From assembly GCA_965206025.1 (NCBI GenBank), contig CBDBIU010000003.1:310001-374000 (forward strand): a stretch of DNA of 64,000 nucleotides, given 5' to 3'. The notes beneath the pieces are model-generated. The model saw nothing but the letters and a program-made list of their open reading frames with translations, searched no databases and had not been told where the DNA came from. Shown piece after piece: positions 27,921-38,308 of this stretch. A program made the position numbers and the translations under genes. The first letter of the stretch is position 1. Each line of letters opens with the position of its first letter. This stretch comes from G963668345 sp965206025 (GTDB lineage Bacteria > Acidobacteriota > Terriglobia > Bryobacterales > UBA6623).

Positions 27921-29398
27921 AGCATTTTCTCATCGAAGGATGAGCCTGAAGACGGGGGTTGGGGCTTTTTGAGTCGCTGGGGCTCCTTTCGGGCTTTTTG
28001 ATTTTGAGTTTTGGGAAGGGGAGAATCGTCGTCCGTCATTTCCACAGCCCTCTTCCTGCTGTTCAGCACGGCGTGTTCGCGGAACGGAAACTGGCAAACA
28101 GCTTCTGCTTGGCTCGCTGCATCCGGCGGGCCGCCGCCGTGTCGCTTTCGGCCTGGGCAATGCGGCCCAGAGCCTCCAGCCTCTGCCCTGGCTTGAGATA
28201 GCTGGCGGCCTCGGGCAACTTCCCGAAAGATTCCCAAGGCGTCTGGTAGTGGCGGTACACCCGCTTCTGCTTGCCTTTGGCGTCGGTCTTGATCTCGGGC
28301 TGTCCGCAGGGCCGGTGGAAGTTCAAATAGGGATTGAAGTGCTGTTGGTAGAAGCGCTGGATGCGCCCCGCGTGCGGCGCCGCGATGTACGTATATCCCA
28401 TGTGTTTGCGGATCACCGCGCCGTTTTTCGATTCCACCAAGCCGTTGTCGTTGGAGTGCCGCGGACGCGACTTGGTCTGTTCGATCAGCAGCTTGTTCAA
28501 TAGCTTCTCCACCGTGCGATTGAGGAACTCGCTGCCGTTGTCGGAATGGAAGCCGCGGATACGAAAGGGAAACTGCTCGATCATGGCTTTCAGCAACGGC
28601 TCCAGCCAGGCTTCACTGATCGCGGGCGTGGCGCCGACCACTTGCCACTGGGTGACTTCATCCACGGCATTGATGTGGTAGACGCCCTTGACGCCATCGC
28701 GATCCCCTTGATGCACCGTATCCACTCGCAGAAAGCCGGGTTGGCCTTGCGGGTCGGGCCGGCGCCGCTCGCCGATCGACACCGCCGTGGGCCGGGTCTT
28801 GGTGAAATGCAGCCGCCGCTGGCGGTAGGCTCTGCGCCGCCGCAGGCGATAGATCTGGGCCACCGAGATCCCCGCCAGCCGCTCGTATTCGCGCTGCTGG
28901 TACTGCTGGTATTCCCGCTCGAGGATCTTGCGCGTGGCCGGGCCGCTGAGGGTTTCGTGGGCCTCGTCCACCGCCGCCAGCAGTTCGACGTCGGCGGGCG
29001 TGTACTTGCGGGCAAAGCGATGCCGCCGGTAGCGGGCGGGTTGGAGTTCTCCGCCCTGCCGGTACTGCTGGATCAGCCGCGTGATTTGCGCCCGGCTCAG
29101 TCCGGTCATCTTGACCAGATACTGCCGCAGCAGCCCTTTGTCGGCGCGGTTTTGGCGGCTGTAGCCGTGCTGGCGAAGCGTGCGCGCCACCCACGTGTAG
29201 ATCTCGGCCCGCCCTTTGCCTTTGAATCGAATCTCCTCGCTGGAGTGGAGAAACTGCTGGATCTGTTGCAGGTTCAGCTTGCTGGTGTTTTGCACTTGGA
29301 TAGTCAATTCCCAGCATGCCCACTCCCCGATCCTTCAGGCTCATCTTGTGTGAGAAACAAACTCCTCGTTCAGACTCATCTTGCATGAGACAAGACTT
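27921..29398 (-). mobile_element. Insertion sequence with integrase-type transposase, copy 1 (1478 bp)
   Basis: Limits were set by comparison with the copy at 45897-47468. The ends are imperfect inverted repeats: inward from the left TTCTCATCGAAGGATGAGCC, and from the right CTCATGCAAGATGAGTC. The right end has a second, internal copy of the same motif 35 bp further in (29333-29354 versus 29368-29389). This copy lacks a 94-bp block that the other has downstream of the transposase gene. No target duplication could be fixed, because both copies share the outermost bases. Confidence 0.82.
28063..29307 (-). CDS. IS481-like DDE transposase
   Basis: A 414-aa transposase. Residues 1 to about 170 contain a helix-turn-helix region (RAQITRLIQQYRQGG). 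The retroviral-integrase-type core has the triad D196 (FLRVDTVHQGD), D256 (FHSDNGSEF) and E292 (NGLVESKNG), with the expected D-x35-E spacing. It differs from the copy at 46133-47377 by a Gly/Glu change in WESF(G/E)KLP. It looks intact and probably active. Confidence 0.9.
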   Translation of the reverse strand: MTIQVQNTSKLNLQQIQQFLHSSEEIRFKGKGRAEIYTWVARTLRQHGYSRQNRADKGLLRQYLVKMTGLSRAQITRLIQQYRQGGELQPARYRRHRFARKYTPADVELLAAVDEAHETLSGPATRKILEREYQQYQQREYERLAGISVAQIYRLRRRRAYRQRRLHFTKTRPTAVSIGERRRPDPQGQPGFLRVDTVHQGDRDGVKGVYHINAVDEVTQWQVVGATPAISEAWLEPLLKAMIEQFPFRIRGFHSDNGSEFLNRTVEKLLNKLLIEQTKSRPRHSNDNGLVESKNGAVIRKHMGYTYIAAPHAGRIQRFYQQHFNPYLNFHRPCGQPEIKTDAKGKQKRVYRHYQTPWESFGKLPEAASYLKPGQRLEALGRIAQAESDTAAARRMQRAKQKLFASFRSANTPC

Positions 29399-29483
29399 AC
29401 CAGTGACTTTCGGCCGCAAGGGTGTTAGGATGATTTGTGGTACAGATGTAGGTAAAAACACTTAGTTCCCGCGGAGGTGTTTT

Positions 29484-29753
29484 GTGCCGCGAATCCACCC
29501 AACGGCAGGATCTGTCCGGCGGTTTCGTGTTGAGCAGGAAGCCGCGCGTTTAGCTTTGCAAGGGAAGCGGAAGCTTTTTTCTTGCTCGTGTCGGAGAACC
29601 AGCTGGCGGTCCCACTGTTTGGAGAGCACCCACCATAACGTGAGGGGGCGACGTTCGGAGACGAGGTTCGACAGCCAAGGGCGCTGTGGGGCAGAGCGTG
29701 TCAGTCAGGTCCGCACCGAGGTGATCGACGGCGAGCGCGGAGAGCACGGATGA
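29484..29753 (+). CDS. Doubtful 89-aa open frame before tadG
   Basis: A GTG start preceded at good distance by GGAGGTG, and a stop overlapping the ATG of the tadG-like gene, which would suit translational coupling. Against it, the protein (rich in Arg, Ser, Cys and His) resembles nothing I know and has shadow-like composition. The rest of the 350-bp gap from 29399 holds nothing else I can name. Confidence 0.25.
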   Translation: MPRIHPTAGSVRRFRVEQEAARLALQGKRKLFSCSCRRTSWRSHCLESTHHNVRGRRSETRFDSQGRCGAERVSQVRTEVIDGERGEHG

Positions 29754-31564
29754 AATCAAAGCGGGATCATCCTCAGAAAAGGAAAGGCATCTTTGTCGTC
29801 GTCGGCGCGGTCATGATGGGTGTTCTGTTCGGCTTCCTGGCACTGGCGTTCGACTTGGGCTGGCTCTATCACCAGCGCCGCTACATGCAGGCTGCGGCGG
29901 ACGCCGGTTCCTTCTACGGAGGTCAGGCGATCCGCCGGGGCGATACCAGCGCTGAGGTCGAGACGGAAGCTAAGCGCGGCTCGACCGAAAACGGGTTCAC
30001 GGAGGGCGTCGAAGGGGCCACCGTTCGGGCGGACAATCCGCCGACAACGGGTAATTATGTGGGCGACGACTTCGCCGTGGAGGTGCAAATCTGCCAGCCG
30101 CAGAAGACTTATTGGCTCTTCCGGGTTTTTAGTGGGTGGCCAACGGGTAGCCGGCTCCTCCATCCTGCCGACCCGACGTCGCCCGCAGTCACATCGGAGC
30201 CCAAAAGGCGGCCAAGAAATCCCCAAATACCCTACACGCCAGTCCGGTCGTGGGCAACTCGTAAAGGGAATAAGACACTGATAAACAGGGAGTTATCTCT
30301 TTGAGTGTGGCCACTGGATGACAGTTGTGGATCTGCATTTCACAGCCTTCGGGAGACTGTACGACTACCTGCCAGCAGCCTTGCTCTACTCGTAACCCTT
30401 TGTTTATCAGTAATTCTTTTTGGCCAACGCAGTCGCCGCCCGGCCTTGGGGGCCGTAGAGTTGTCACGAAGCCCTTGAATGGCACCGAAGCAGGCTCCGG
30501 GAGGTCGGCCTCACAGTGGCGAGGGATCCGTCACTCACCGCCGCCAGCCACTAAAATCCCAGAAGAGCCGACTTATTTTATGCCGGTGTTCAACGTGTGG
30601 TCCGCCGGAGTCTGCGCTCGGGGGGTGTCGGGCTATGTAGCCGATTCGTCAAACTGCATCTATGCTTTGAACCCAACCGAAGAGCAGACCATGTACGTCA
30701 GCAGCGACTCCGCGCTGATCGCTAATTGCGGCATCCAGGTCAACTCAGACGACGATCAAGGTCTGACGGTGGATAGTGGCGCCTGCGTGCAGGCAACTTC
30801 GATTGGCGTGAGCGGCAACGACTGGATGGAGGACCAGTGCAAGGTCAGTGGTTTTCCCACTTTTCCAGACGCAGTCACACCCGCCCCCAGCACGCAAACC
30901 GTGCCCCCGCCGGATCCTTTGATGGGTTTGCCCACGCCTTCGTATGGGGCCTTGCACCATCGGTTATGAGAGCGAGACGACCATCGATGGCGGGTCCTCG
31001 GGCAACCCTATACTGGTACCGGCCAGTCCCGTCTCTCCCGGAGAGCCGGTTGTGTTGTGCGGGGGGCTGAAGATCGGTAGCGCCAGCTATGTCCAGTTCC
31101 AGTCCGACACGATCTTCGTTATCGCCGGCGGGAAGCTTGAGATTGGGAGCCTCTCGGGGGCCACCGGCAGCCAAGTCATGTTCTATTTCACCGACGGACC
31201 TGGCGGGGAGGAGGCCAAAGGACTTGAAATCGGAAGCGGAAGCACTGTGACCTTCAGCGCCCCGACGTCGGGGGCGCATGAGGCCATCCTCTTCTTCGTC
31301 GACCCGACTCTGAGTCCGTCTAACCACACGGCCGATCTCTTCATTTCCAGCCATTCGGGGATTGGCCTCGAAGGGGCGATCTACAACAAGAACTTCAACG
31401 TAACGGTTCATAGCGGCGCGGGCGGGACGTCCCTGACTTCGAACTGCCTGGTGATTGTGGCCGACGTGGTTGAGGTCACCAGCGGCGCTGATCTTGTCGT
31501 GGACAGCGACTGCACAGGCTTCGCCGGCGGGTCGCCGATTAACCGGGTGCTGCTTCTGGAGTGA
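29750..31564 (+). pseudogene. TadG-like pilus-assembly protein, broken by the 456-bp element and a frameshift
   Basis: The N-terminus (KGIFVVVGAVMMGVLFGFLALAFDLGWLY, then RRYMQAAADAGSFYGGQAI) is the Tad-type anchor with the usual AADAAALAGA-like segment. The element at 30114-30569 with GACTTATT flanks splits the gene after codon 121; its removal rejoins QKTYFMPVF. Further on, one extra G in the run at 30946-30949 shifts the frame. Reading PSYG then PCTIGYESE across it continues a plausible protein to 31564. The repaired product would be 449 aa. The downstream domain is rich in Gly/Ser/Thr (GLKIGSASYVQFQSD, GGKLEIGSLSG) like secreted beta-repeat proteins. A one-base sequencing error could explain the frameshift but not the element. 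Confidence 0.8.
30114..30569 (-). mobile_element. 456-bp ISL3-like non-autonomous element, copy 3
   Basis: Inverted relative to copies 1 and 2 and identical to them apart from one transition that I found (GCGGATCC in copies 1-2 reads GCAGATCC here). The target duplication GACTTATT is at 30106-30113 and 30570-30577. An ATG inside it (30325) opens a frame running out into the second part of the tadG-like gene. Confidence 0.92.
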
Positions 31565-31698
31565 CTGGCGGCTTGCAACGGCCGGCAGAACCGGCTGCGA
31601 GAAAATTAGTGGTGTCTACAGCGCGTGATTCGCGACGTTCCGAGATTGGGTCGAGAGCCACGCCTGCGGACTGTAGGGTCGGCGGAGGAGGAAGACAG

Positions 31699-32142
31699 AT
31701 GAACCAGCGAAAACCCCGGAGCGGCGCCGCGGCGGTAGAACTGGCGTTGATGATTAGCATAATGTTCCTCATCCTGTTCGGGACGATCGACTTCTCGCGG
31801 CTCTTCTACAATGCCGTCACGGTGATGGATGCTGCCCGTGCCGGCGTACAGTACGGCATGCAGAGCAGCGCTCACGCCGCGGACATGTCCGGCATGGAGA
31901 CCGCTGCGAACGAAAACGCGCAGGATCTGGGCGCCAACGTCAGTTCCACGGCGGAGCGTTTCTGCCGATGCAATGGAGGCCCCAAAAATTCCGATTGTCT
32001 GAGTCTGGTCGGGGGCTGTGGCGAAGCCGTCGAAGTGTACATCCTAGTCAGAGCGGAGAACACGTTCCGGACGCTGGCGCACGTACCGGGCATTCCAGAC
32101 ACGGTGGGCATGTCGAAAGGCGTGGTTTTTCGCGTGCAATGA
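31699..32142 (+). CDS. TadE-like minor pilin/pseudopilin
   Basis: A 147-aa protein starting at an ATG preceded by GGAGGA at good spacing; the frame could open earlier, but this start puts the pilin-like motif in place. RSGAAAVELALMISIMFLILFGTIDFSRLF is the TadE pattern: a short basic N-terminus, a Glu near the start of a long hydrophobic helix, then an extracytoplasmic domain. Cysteines in CRCNGG and LVGGCGE may pair. It follows the tadG-like gene. TadE/TadG proteins help Flp pilus assembly, but no other tad gene is in the window. Confidence 0.85.
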   Translation: MNQRKPRSGAAAVELALMISIMFLILFGTIDFSRLFYNAVTVMDAARAGVQYGMQSSAHAADMSGMETAANENAQDLGANVSSTAERFCRCNGGPKNSDCLSLVGGCGEAVEVYILVRAENTFRTLAHVPGIPDTVGMSKGVVFRVQ

Positions 32143-32156
32143 GAAGGGGATAAAAC

Positions 32157-32582
32157 ATGTTGCGAAATCGGTACGGTCGGAGAGGGGCGACGCTGGTCGA
32201 GTTCGCCCTCACTTGGACGATCTTTTTCTTTGTCACGGTTGTCGGAATCATGGACTTCGGCCGCGGGATCTGGGCTTACAACGCCTTGGCTCACGTGGCC
32301 CACGAGGCGACGCGTTTCGCCGTCGTGCGGGGCGCCGACAGTATAACCCCCGCCACGAAGACCGATATCGAGAACTACGCCAAGACGCGGGCCCCTTTTT
32401 TGGGACTGGATCTGACGGTAACGACGAACTACTTTGACACGGCGGGCAACTCAACCACGTTGAACAAGGCCGGTAACGTGGTCGAAATCCGGATCCAGTA
32501 CAACTTCCAGTCAGTGATGGCCCTTCTGATCCCGAAACAGATCGGCCTCACCGCCAGCTCCCGCATGGTGATCTCGAACTAG
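32157..32582 (+). CDS. Second TadE-like protein
   Basis: A 141-aa protein beginning RNRYGRRGATLVEFALTWTIFFFVTVVGIMDFGR, again the basic start, Glu and long helix of TadE proteins. It continues with WAYNALAHVAHEATRFAVVRGA and a short C-terminal domain. It is 14 bp after the first tadE gene and so is co-transcribed. Its stop codon TAG is formed by the CTAG end of a palindromic repeat. Confidence 0.85.
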   Translation: MLRNRYGRRGATLVEFALTWTIFFFVTVVGIMDFGRGIWAYNALAHVAHEATRFAVVRGADSITPATKTDIENYAKTRAPFLGLDLTVTTNYFDTAGNSTTLNKAGNVVEIRIQYNFQSVMALLIPKQIGLTASSRMVISN

Positions 32583-32660
32583 CCCGCTTTCCCGCCACCT
32601 GACGGCCTAAGCACCCCACACGCCCGCCATTACTGCGTTGCGCTTGCTCCGTGCTCAACG
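32579..32660. repeat. CTAG-ended palindromic repeat, half copy G
   Basis: Starts CTAGCCCGCTTTCCCGCC and keeps the family phrases CACCTGACGG, ATTACTGCGTTGCGCTTGC and GTGCTCAACG, then stops. It overlaps the stop codon of the second tadE-like gene. Confidence 0.7.
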
Positions 32661-32672
32661 GAGGGTTCAACT

Positions 32673-33232
32673 ATGTCCTTCCCGCTCCCCGAATACGTTA
32701 ACCTGAGGGCGTGCAAGCTTCAACGACCGTGTCCGTTTGAGAATACTTCTCGACGAGTTACCGTCCGGACCGCGAGTATGTCGACGGCCTGGTATTGGAG
32801 CGCAATTGGGGAGAAAGGGACCATAGCCGGATCCAGAGACTGGTTTGCGGCCATCTGCTTGCCCATGAGAAACAGTGGGGTATTGTGGCACTGCTAGCAC
32901 AACGTGTTCAGGTCAAGCCTACCCGTTTCCGGGTACCCGATGTCTGTGTTGTCTGGGCCGACGATCCAGACGACCCCATTGTCCGAAGGGCGCCCGTTTT
33001 GTGCATCGAAATCCTGTCCAAAGACGATCGCATGTCGGCGATGCACGAAAAAGTCGACGACTACCTCGCCATGGGTGTGCAACACGTCTGGCTCATTGAC
33101 CCCTCAACCCGTCGCGCCCACGACTTCACGACCGACGGCATGCGGGAACCCGAAGGCGGTCTGCTGAAGGTCACCAACTCCAACATCGTCGTTCCCATGG
33201 AAGAGATTTTCCGGCAGGTGGCGCCCAGATGA
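32673..33232 (+). pseudogene. Uma2-family (DUF820) restriction-endonuclease-like protein, frameshifted
   Basis: The main frame, open from 32741, has the PD-(D/E)xK-like core of Uma2 proteins: YRPDREYVDG, FRVPDVCVVW, APVLCIEILSKDDR, and YLAMGVQHVWLIDP. The natural start is MSFPLPEYVN at 32673, in another frame. Adding one base at 32741 would join TTTGAG to GAATACTTC, giving FEEYFSTSYRPD and a 186-aa protein of normal length. One missing base therefore breaks the gene, or it is a sequencing error. A TTG at 32795 could give a shortened product. Uma2 genes multiply in some bacteria; their role is unclear. Confidence 0.75.
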
Positions 33233-33356
33233 CTCCGCCCCTGTCTTCGATCGGCCCCGTCCTGCCATTGTGAACTGGCAACACCCGGAAATCACCGACG
33301 CCATCCGGCGGCGGTTGGCAAGAAAAACGGGCTGCTCCCGGAAGTAGAAACGTGAC

Positions 33357-34406
33357 ATGAAACCAGTGCGTTTGGCCGTTATCGGAGCCGGGGTTATGGG
33401 CGGGAAACACGCCGAGCTGATCGGGGCGAACGGCGATTGCTCACTGATAGGCATTTGCGATGTCGATTCCGTCCGCCGCTCGGTCGCGGACGGGTTCAGC
33501 GTTCCGTTTTACCAAGACATTGAAGAGCTACTGGAAAAGGAGCGGCCGCAAGGCGCGATTATCGCCACTCCCAACGGATCTCACGCCGCGCTAACTGAGC
33601 TTTGCGCGCGACGATCGGCGCACGTTCTGATCGAGAAACCGATCGCTGATAGCCTCGATGGAGCGCTGCGCATCGTCAAGGCGGCGGACGAAACCGGCAT
33701 CCAAGTGTTGGTCGGCCATCACCGGCGCCATAGTCCACTTATTCAAAAAGCACGCTCCATCATTCAGGGCGGTGCGCTTGGCAAGCTGGTTGCCGTTTCG
33801 ATGTTGTGGGCGCTGATGAAACCGGCGGAATATTATGCGGTGGATTGGCGATGCAAACCTCCCGGCGGCGGTCCGACGTTCATCAATCTCATTCATGAGC
33901 TCGACAGTCTACGCTTCCTTTGCGGCGAAATTCGCGAGGTCTACGCGCAAGCAAGCTCGGCCGTGCGAAAGCTGAACGTGGAAGATTCGCTGACTATTTC
34001 GCTTTCGTTCGAGAACGGAGCGCTGGGTTCGGTTTTGGCCTCGGACGCGACGCCCTCCCCTTGGTCCTACGAGGCGACCACCCATGAGAACGCGCATTAC
34101 TTTCACACGGATGAGAATTGCTATCACTTTTTCGGCGCCTTGGGTTCGTTGGCCTTCCCACGAATGGAATTGTGGCGCTATGCTGATGGGGATAAGATGG
34201 GCTGGCAACACGCGATGGCGAAGGCGCGCCAACAGGTGACGCGGGTCGATCCGCTCAAGTCTCAACTGGAACATTTCTGCCGCGTGGTCAGGGGAGAGGA
34301 AAAGCCGATCGTAGACGGTCGAGACGGGACTCGGTCTCTGGCCGCCGTGCTGGCTGTGCTGGAATCGGTTCGGCGCCGGGGCCCGGTCACCGTGACCGCG
34401 TCCTAG
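33357..34406 (+). CDS. Gfo/Idh/MocA family oxidoreductase
   Basis: A 349-aa NAD(P)-dependent sugar- or inositol-type oxidoreductase. The Rossmann fold starts at LAVIGAGVMGGKHAEL. The family motif EKP is in LIEKPIAD, and a C-terminal alpha/beta domain carries the catalytic-type His in HRRHSP and NLIHELDSLRF. The next gene, 50 bp on, is a PhyH dioxygenase, and the pair probably acts in one catabolic route of unknown substrate. A second Gfo/Idh gene at 39752 is only distantly similar. Confidence 0.88.
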   Translation: MKPVRLAVIGAGVMGGKHAELIGANGDCSLIGICDVDSVRRSVADGFSVPFYQDIEELLEKERPQGAIIATPNGSHAALTELCARRSAHVLIEKPIADSLDGALRIVKAADETGIQVLVGHHRRHSPLIQKARSIIQGGALGKLVAVSMLWALMKPAEYYAVDWRCKPPGGGPTFINLIHELDSLRFLCGEIREVYAQASSAVRKLNVEDSLTISLSFENGALGSVLASDATPSPWSYEATTHENAHYFHTDENCYHFFGALGSLAFPRMELWRYADGDKMGWQHAMAKARQQVTRVDPLKSQLEHFCRVVRGEEKPIVDGRDGTRSLAAVLAVLESVRRRGPVTVTAS

Positions 34407-34456
34407 CCGCGGACGTCCAGCAGCCATAGCCACGCAGTCGAAAGCGGAGCAATCAC

Positions 34457-35248
34457 ATGCAACTCGACGACAAGCAGGCGGCAGAGTATGAAGAACGGGG
34501 CTACCTGCTTTTCCCGGGTCTCCTGGATGACGATGAGGTCGCGATTCTGCAGAGAACGATGCCGGAAATCCTGGGCCGCCAGGGGCCGGAAGTGGTCCGC
34601 GAGAAAGAAAACCCGACCGCGGCCCGGCTGGCCTTTGGAGCGCATGTCTATTCCGAACCGTTCCGCTGTCTCTCGCTGCTGCCACGGCTGTTGAACCCGG
34701 TCCGCCAACTGTTGAACGACGATGTGTATCTTCATCAGAGCCGCATCAATCCCAAACAAGGCTTTGGCGGGAGCGCGTCATGGGAGTGGCATCAGGATTA
34801 CCCCCCTTGGCATACGATCGACGGCATGGCGGAGCCGAGATGCGTAATGGCCTCCGTGTTCATTGATGACTGCACGGCGGTCACCTCGCCTCTGTTAGTG
34901 GCGCCGGGATCGCATCGCCACGGCCTTCTCGACTCGAAGCCCCACGAGGACGCGACAGGGAAAGGGTATGAGCTGCATCATATCGATCACGCGACTCTTG
35001 AACGGCTCGCCGAAGACGCCGGGCTCGAAGCGTTGATTGGGCCCGCGGGGTCGGTTGCTTTGGTCCATTGCAACCTGGTGCACGGTTCGGCCAACAATGT
35101 CTCCCCGTGGCGACGGGCCATCATGTACTTGATCTACAACGCCGTCAGCAACGCCTGCACCAGCACCGAGCGCCCCTGGTATCAAAACAATCGCGACTTT
35201 ACGCCGCTCGAGCCACTCGATGAGCAGTGTCTGAAGGCGTTGGGTTAG
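34457..35248 (+). CDS. Phytanoyl-CoA dioxygenase (PhyH) family protein
   Basis: A 263-aa Fe(II)/2-oxoglutarate-dependent oxygenase. The iron site is complete: H112 and D114 in EWHQDYPPWH and H209 in LVHGSANN, with the arginine for 2-oxoglutarate in SPWRRAIMYL. The substrate cannot be told. It follows the Gfo/Idh gene by 50 bp, probably one operon. Its TAG stop lies within the first bases of a palindromic repeat. Confidence 0.88.
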   Translation: MQLDDKQAAEYEERGYLLFPGLLDDDEVAILQRTMPEILGRQGPEVVREKENPTAARLAFGAHVYSEPFRCLSLLPRLLNPVRQLLNDDVYLHQSRINPKQGFGGSASWEWHQDYPPWHTIDGMAEPRCVMASVFIDDCTAVTSPLLVAPGSHRHGLLDSKPHEDATGKGYELHHIDHATLERLAEDAGLEALIGPAGSVALVHCNLVHGSANNVSPWRRAIMYLIYNAVSNACTSTERPWYQNNRDFTPLEPLDEQCLKALG

Positions 35249-35445
35249 CCCGCTTTTCTCACCACACCGCGGGGTAAAGTGCGTGAGAGGCCCGTCAGTC
35301 GAAGGCGCGCGCCGCTCGGCACCCCATTTCTTGCATAATGCGGGCGTAGGTGAACAGTTACGTTGAGCACGGTGAGCCAGTGCAACGCAGTCATGGCGGG
35401 CTTATTGCGTGTTTCGACTGTCATGCGGCGAGCAATGCGGGCTAG
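35245..35445. repeat. CTAG-ended palindromic repeat, full copy A
   Basis: About 200 bp from TTAGCCCGCTTTTCTCACC to the inverted end GCAATGCGGGCTAG. Inner conserved phrases include GTGCGTGAGAGGCCCGTCAG, CGTTGAGCACGG and CTTATTGCGTG. It supplies the PhyH stop codon. Its terminal CTAG is shared with the small element beginning at 35442. Together the two fill the gap before recG. Confidence 0.8.
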
Positions 35446-35517
35446 GATCTGTCCCCCATAAAATTTTCGGTACTCTATCTGGACGGCAAAATTTCGTTCC
35501 GTGGGACAGACTCCTAG
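35442..35517. repeat. 76-bp inverted-repeat element ending in CTAG
   Basis: The left end CTAGGATCTGTCCC and the right end GGGACAGACTCCTAG are near-perfect inverted repeats around an AT-rich core (AAAATTTT). Its right end matches that of the element at 11337-11453. It could form a long hairpin in the leader region of recG. Confidence 0.7.
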
Positions 35518-35589
35518 GACCGGCGGGGGCACCGGCCACTGCTGATCGGTGTCCAATTTTGTACCCGAGTCGAGTGGCTCTCTCTCAGG

Positions 35590-37680
<2,091 letters not shown>

Positions 37681-37727
37681 GAGAGGGAGGCGATGGGAGA
37701 CGTTTTCCTCGCAAGCTCGCTGGGACC

Positions 37728-38270
37728 ATGAGAATCATTGCCGGAAAGTACCGCCACCGCGGGCTCAAGACGTTGCCCGGGCGCGAGACCCGGCCTATGC
37801 CCGACCGCCTGCGCGAGGCGCTTTTCAACGTGATCGCACACGAAATCGAAGGAAAAACCTTCGCCGATCTTTACGCCGGGTCGGGCGCGGTGGGCATTGA
37901 GGCGCTTAGCCGAGGCGCGGCGCACTCGATATTCGTCGAGAGCAGCGCGGCGGCCTTCCGAGTCATTCAAGAAAACTTGCGCGCCTTGGGTGCGGAACAG
38001 CAGGCCCGCGTCAAGAGAGCGACGGTCAAGGACGCCTTGGGCGAACTAAAGGCGGACATATTTTTCCTGGGCCCTCCCTACGCGCTGGTTGAAGAGTACT
38101 CGAGAACCCTCGATACGCTAGGTGAGTCGGGGCCCAACCTGGTCATCGCCCAGCACTCGGCCCGCCACGAGCTCGCCGGGGAATATGGCGGTCTCGGGCG
38201 TTCGCGGGTGATCCAGCAGGGAAGTAGTAGCCTGAGTTTTTACCGTCCTCCCTATGCCGCCGACGAGTAA
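37728..38270 (+). CDS. rsmD: 16S rRNA (guanine966-N2)-methyltransferase RsmD, atypical catalytic motif
   Basis: A 180-aa SAM-dependent methyltransferase. RIIAGKYRHRGLKT and RPMPDRLREALFNVI are RsmD hallmarks, and the SAM site is LYAGSGAVGIEAL. Motif IV, normally (D/N)PPY, reads GPPY at residues 115-118 within FFLGPPYAL. The replaced acidic residue normally contacts the target base amino group. The ATG at 37728 was chosen because the family signature begins there; the frame is open further upstream, overlapping recG. Either the protein still methylates with a changed site or it is losing activity. Confidence 0.9.
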   Translation: MRIIAGKYRHRGLKTLPGRETRPMPDRLREALFNVIAHEIEGKTFADLYAGSGAVGIEALSRGAAHSIFVESSAAAFRVIQENLRALGAEQQARVKRATVKDALGELKADIFFLGPPYALVEEYSRTLDTLGESGPNLVIAQHSARHELAGEYGGLGRSRVIQQGSSSLSFYRPPYAADE

Positions 38271-38308
38271 ATAACTCGCCGGATAGAAAAGACTCGGTCT
38301 TGTTCTCC

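Noticed and set aside
28546..29388. 280-codon frame antisense to the transposase
   Set aside because: Repeated at 46616-47458 only because the insertion sequence is repeated; shadow of the transposase gene.
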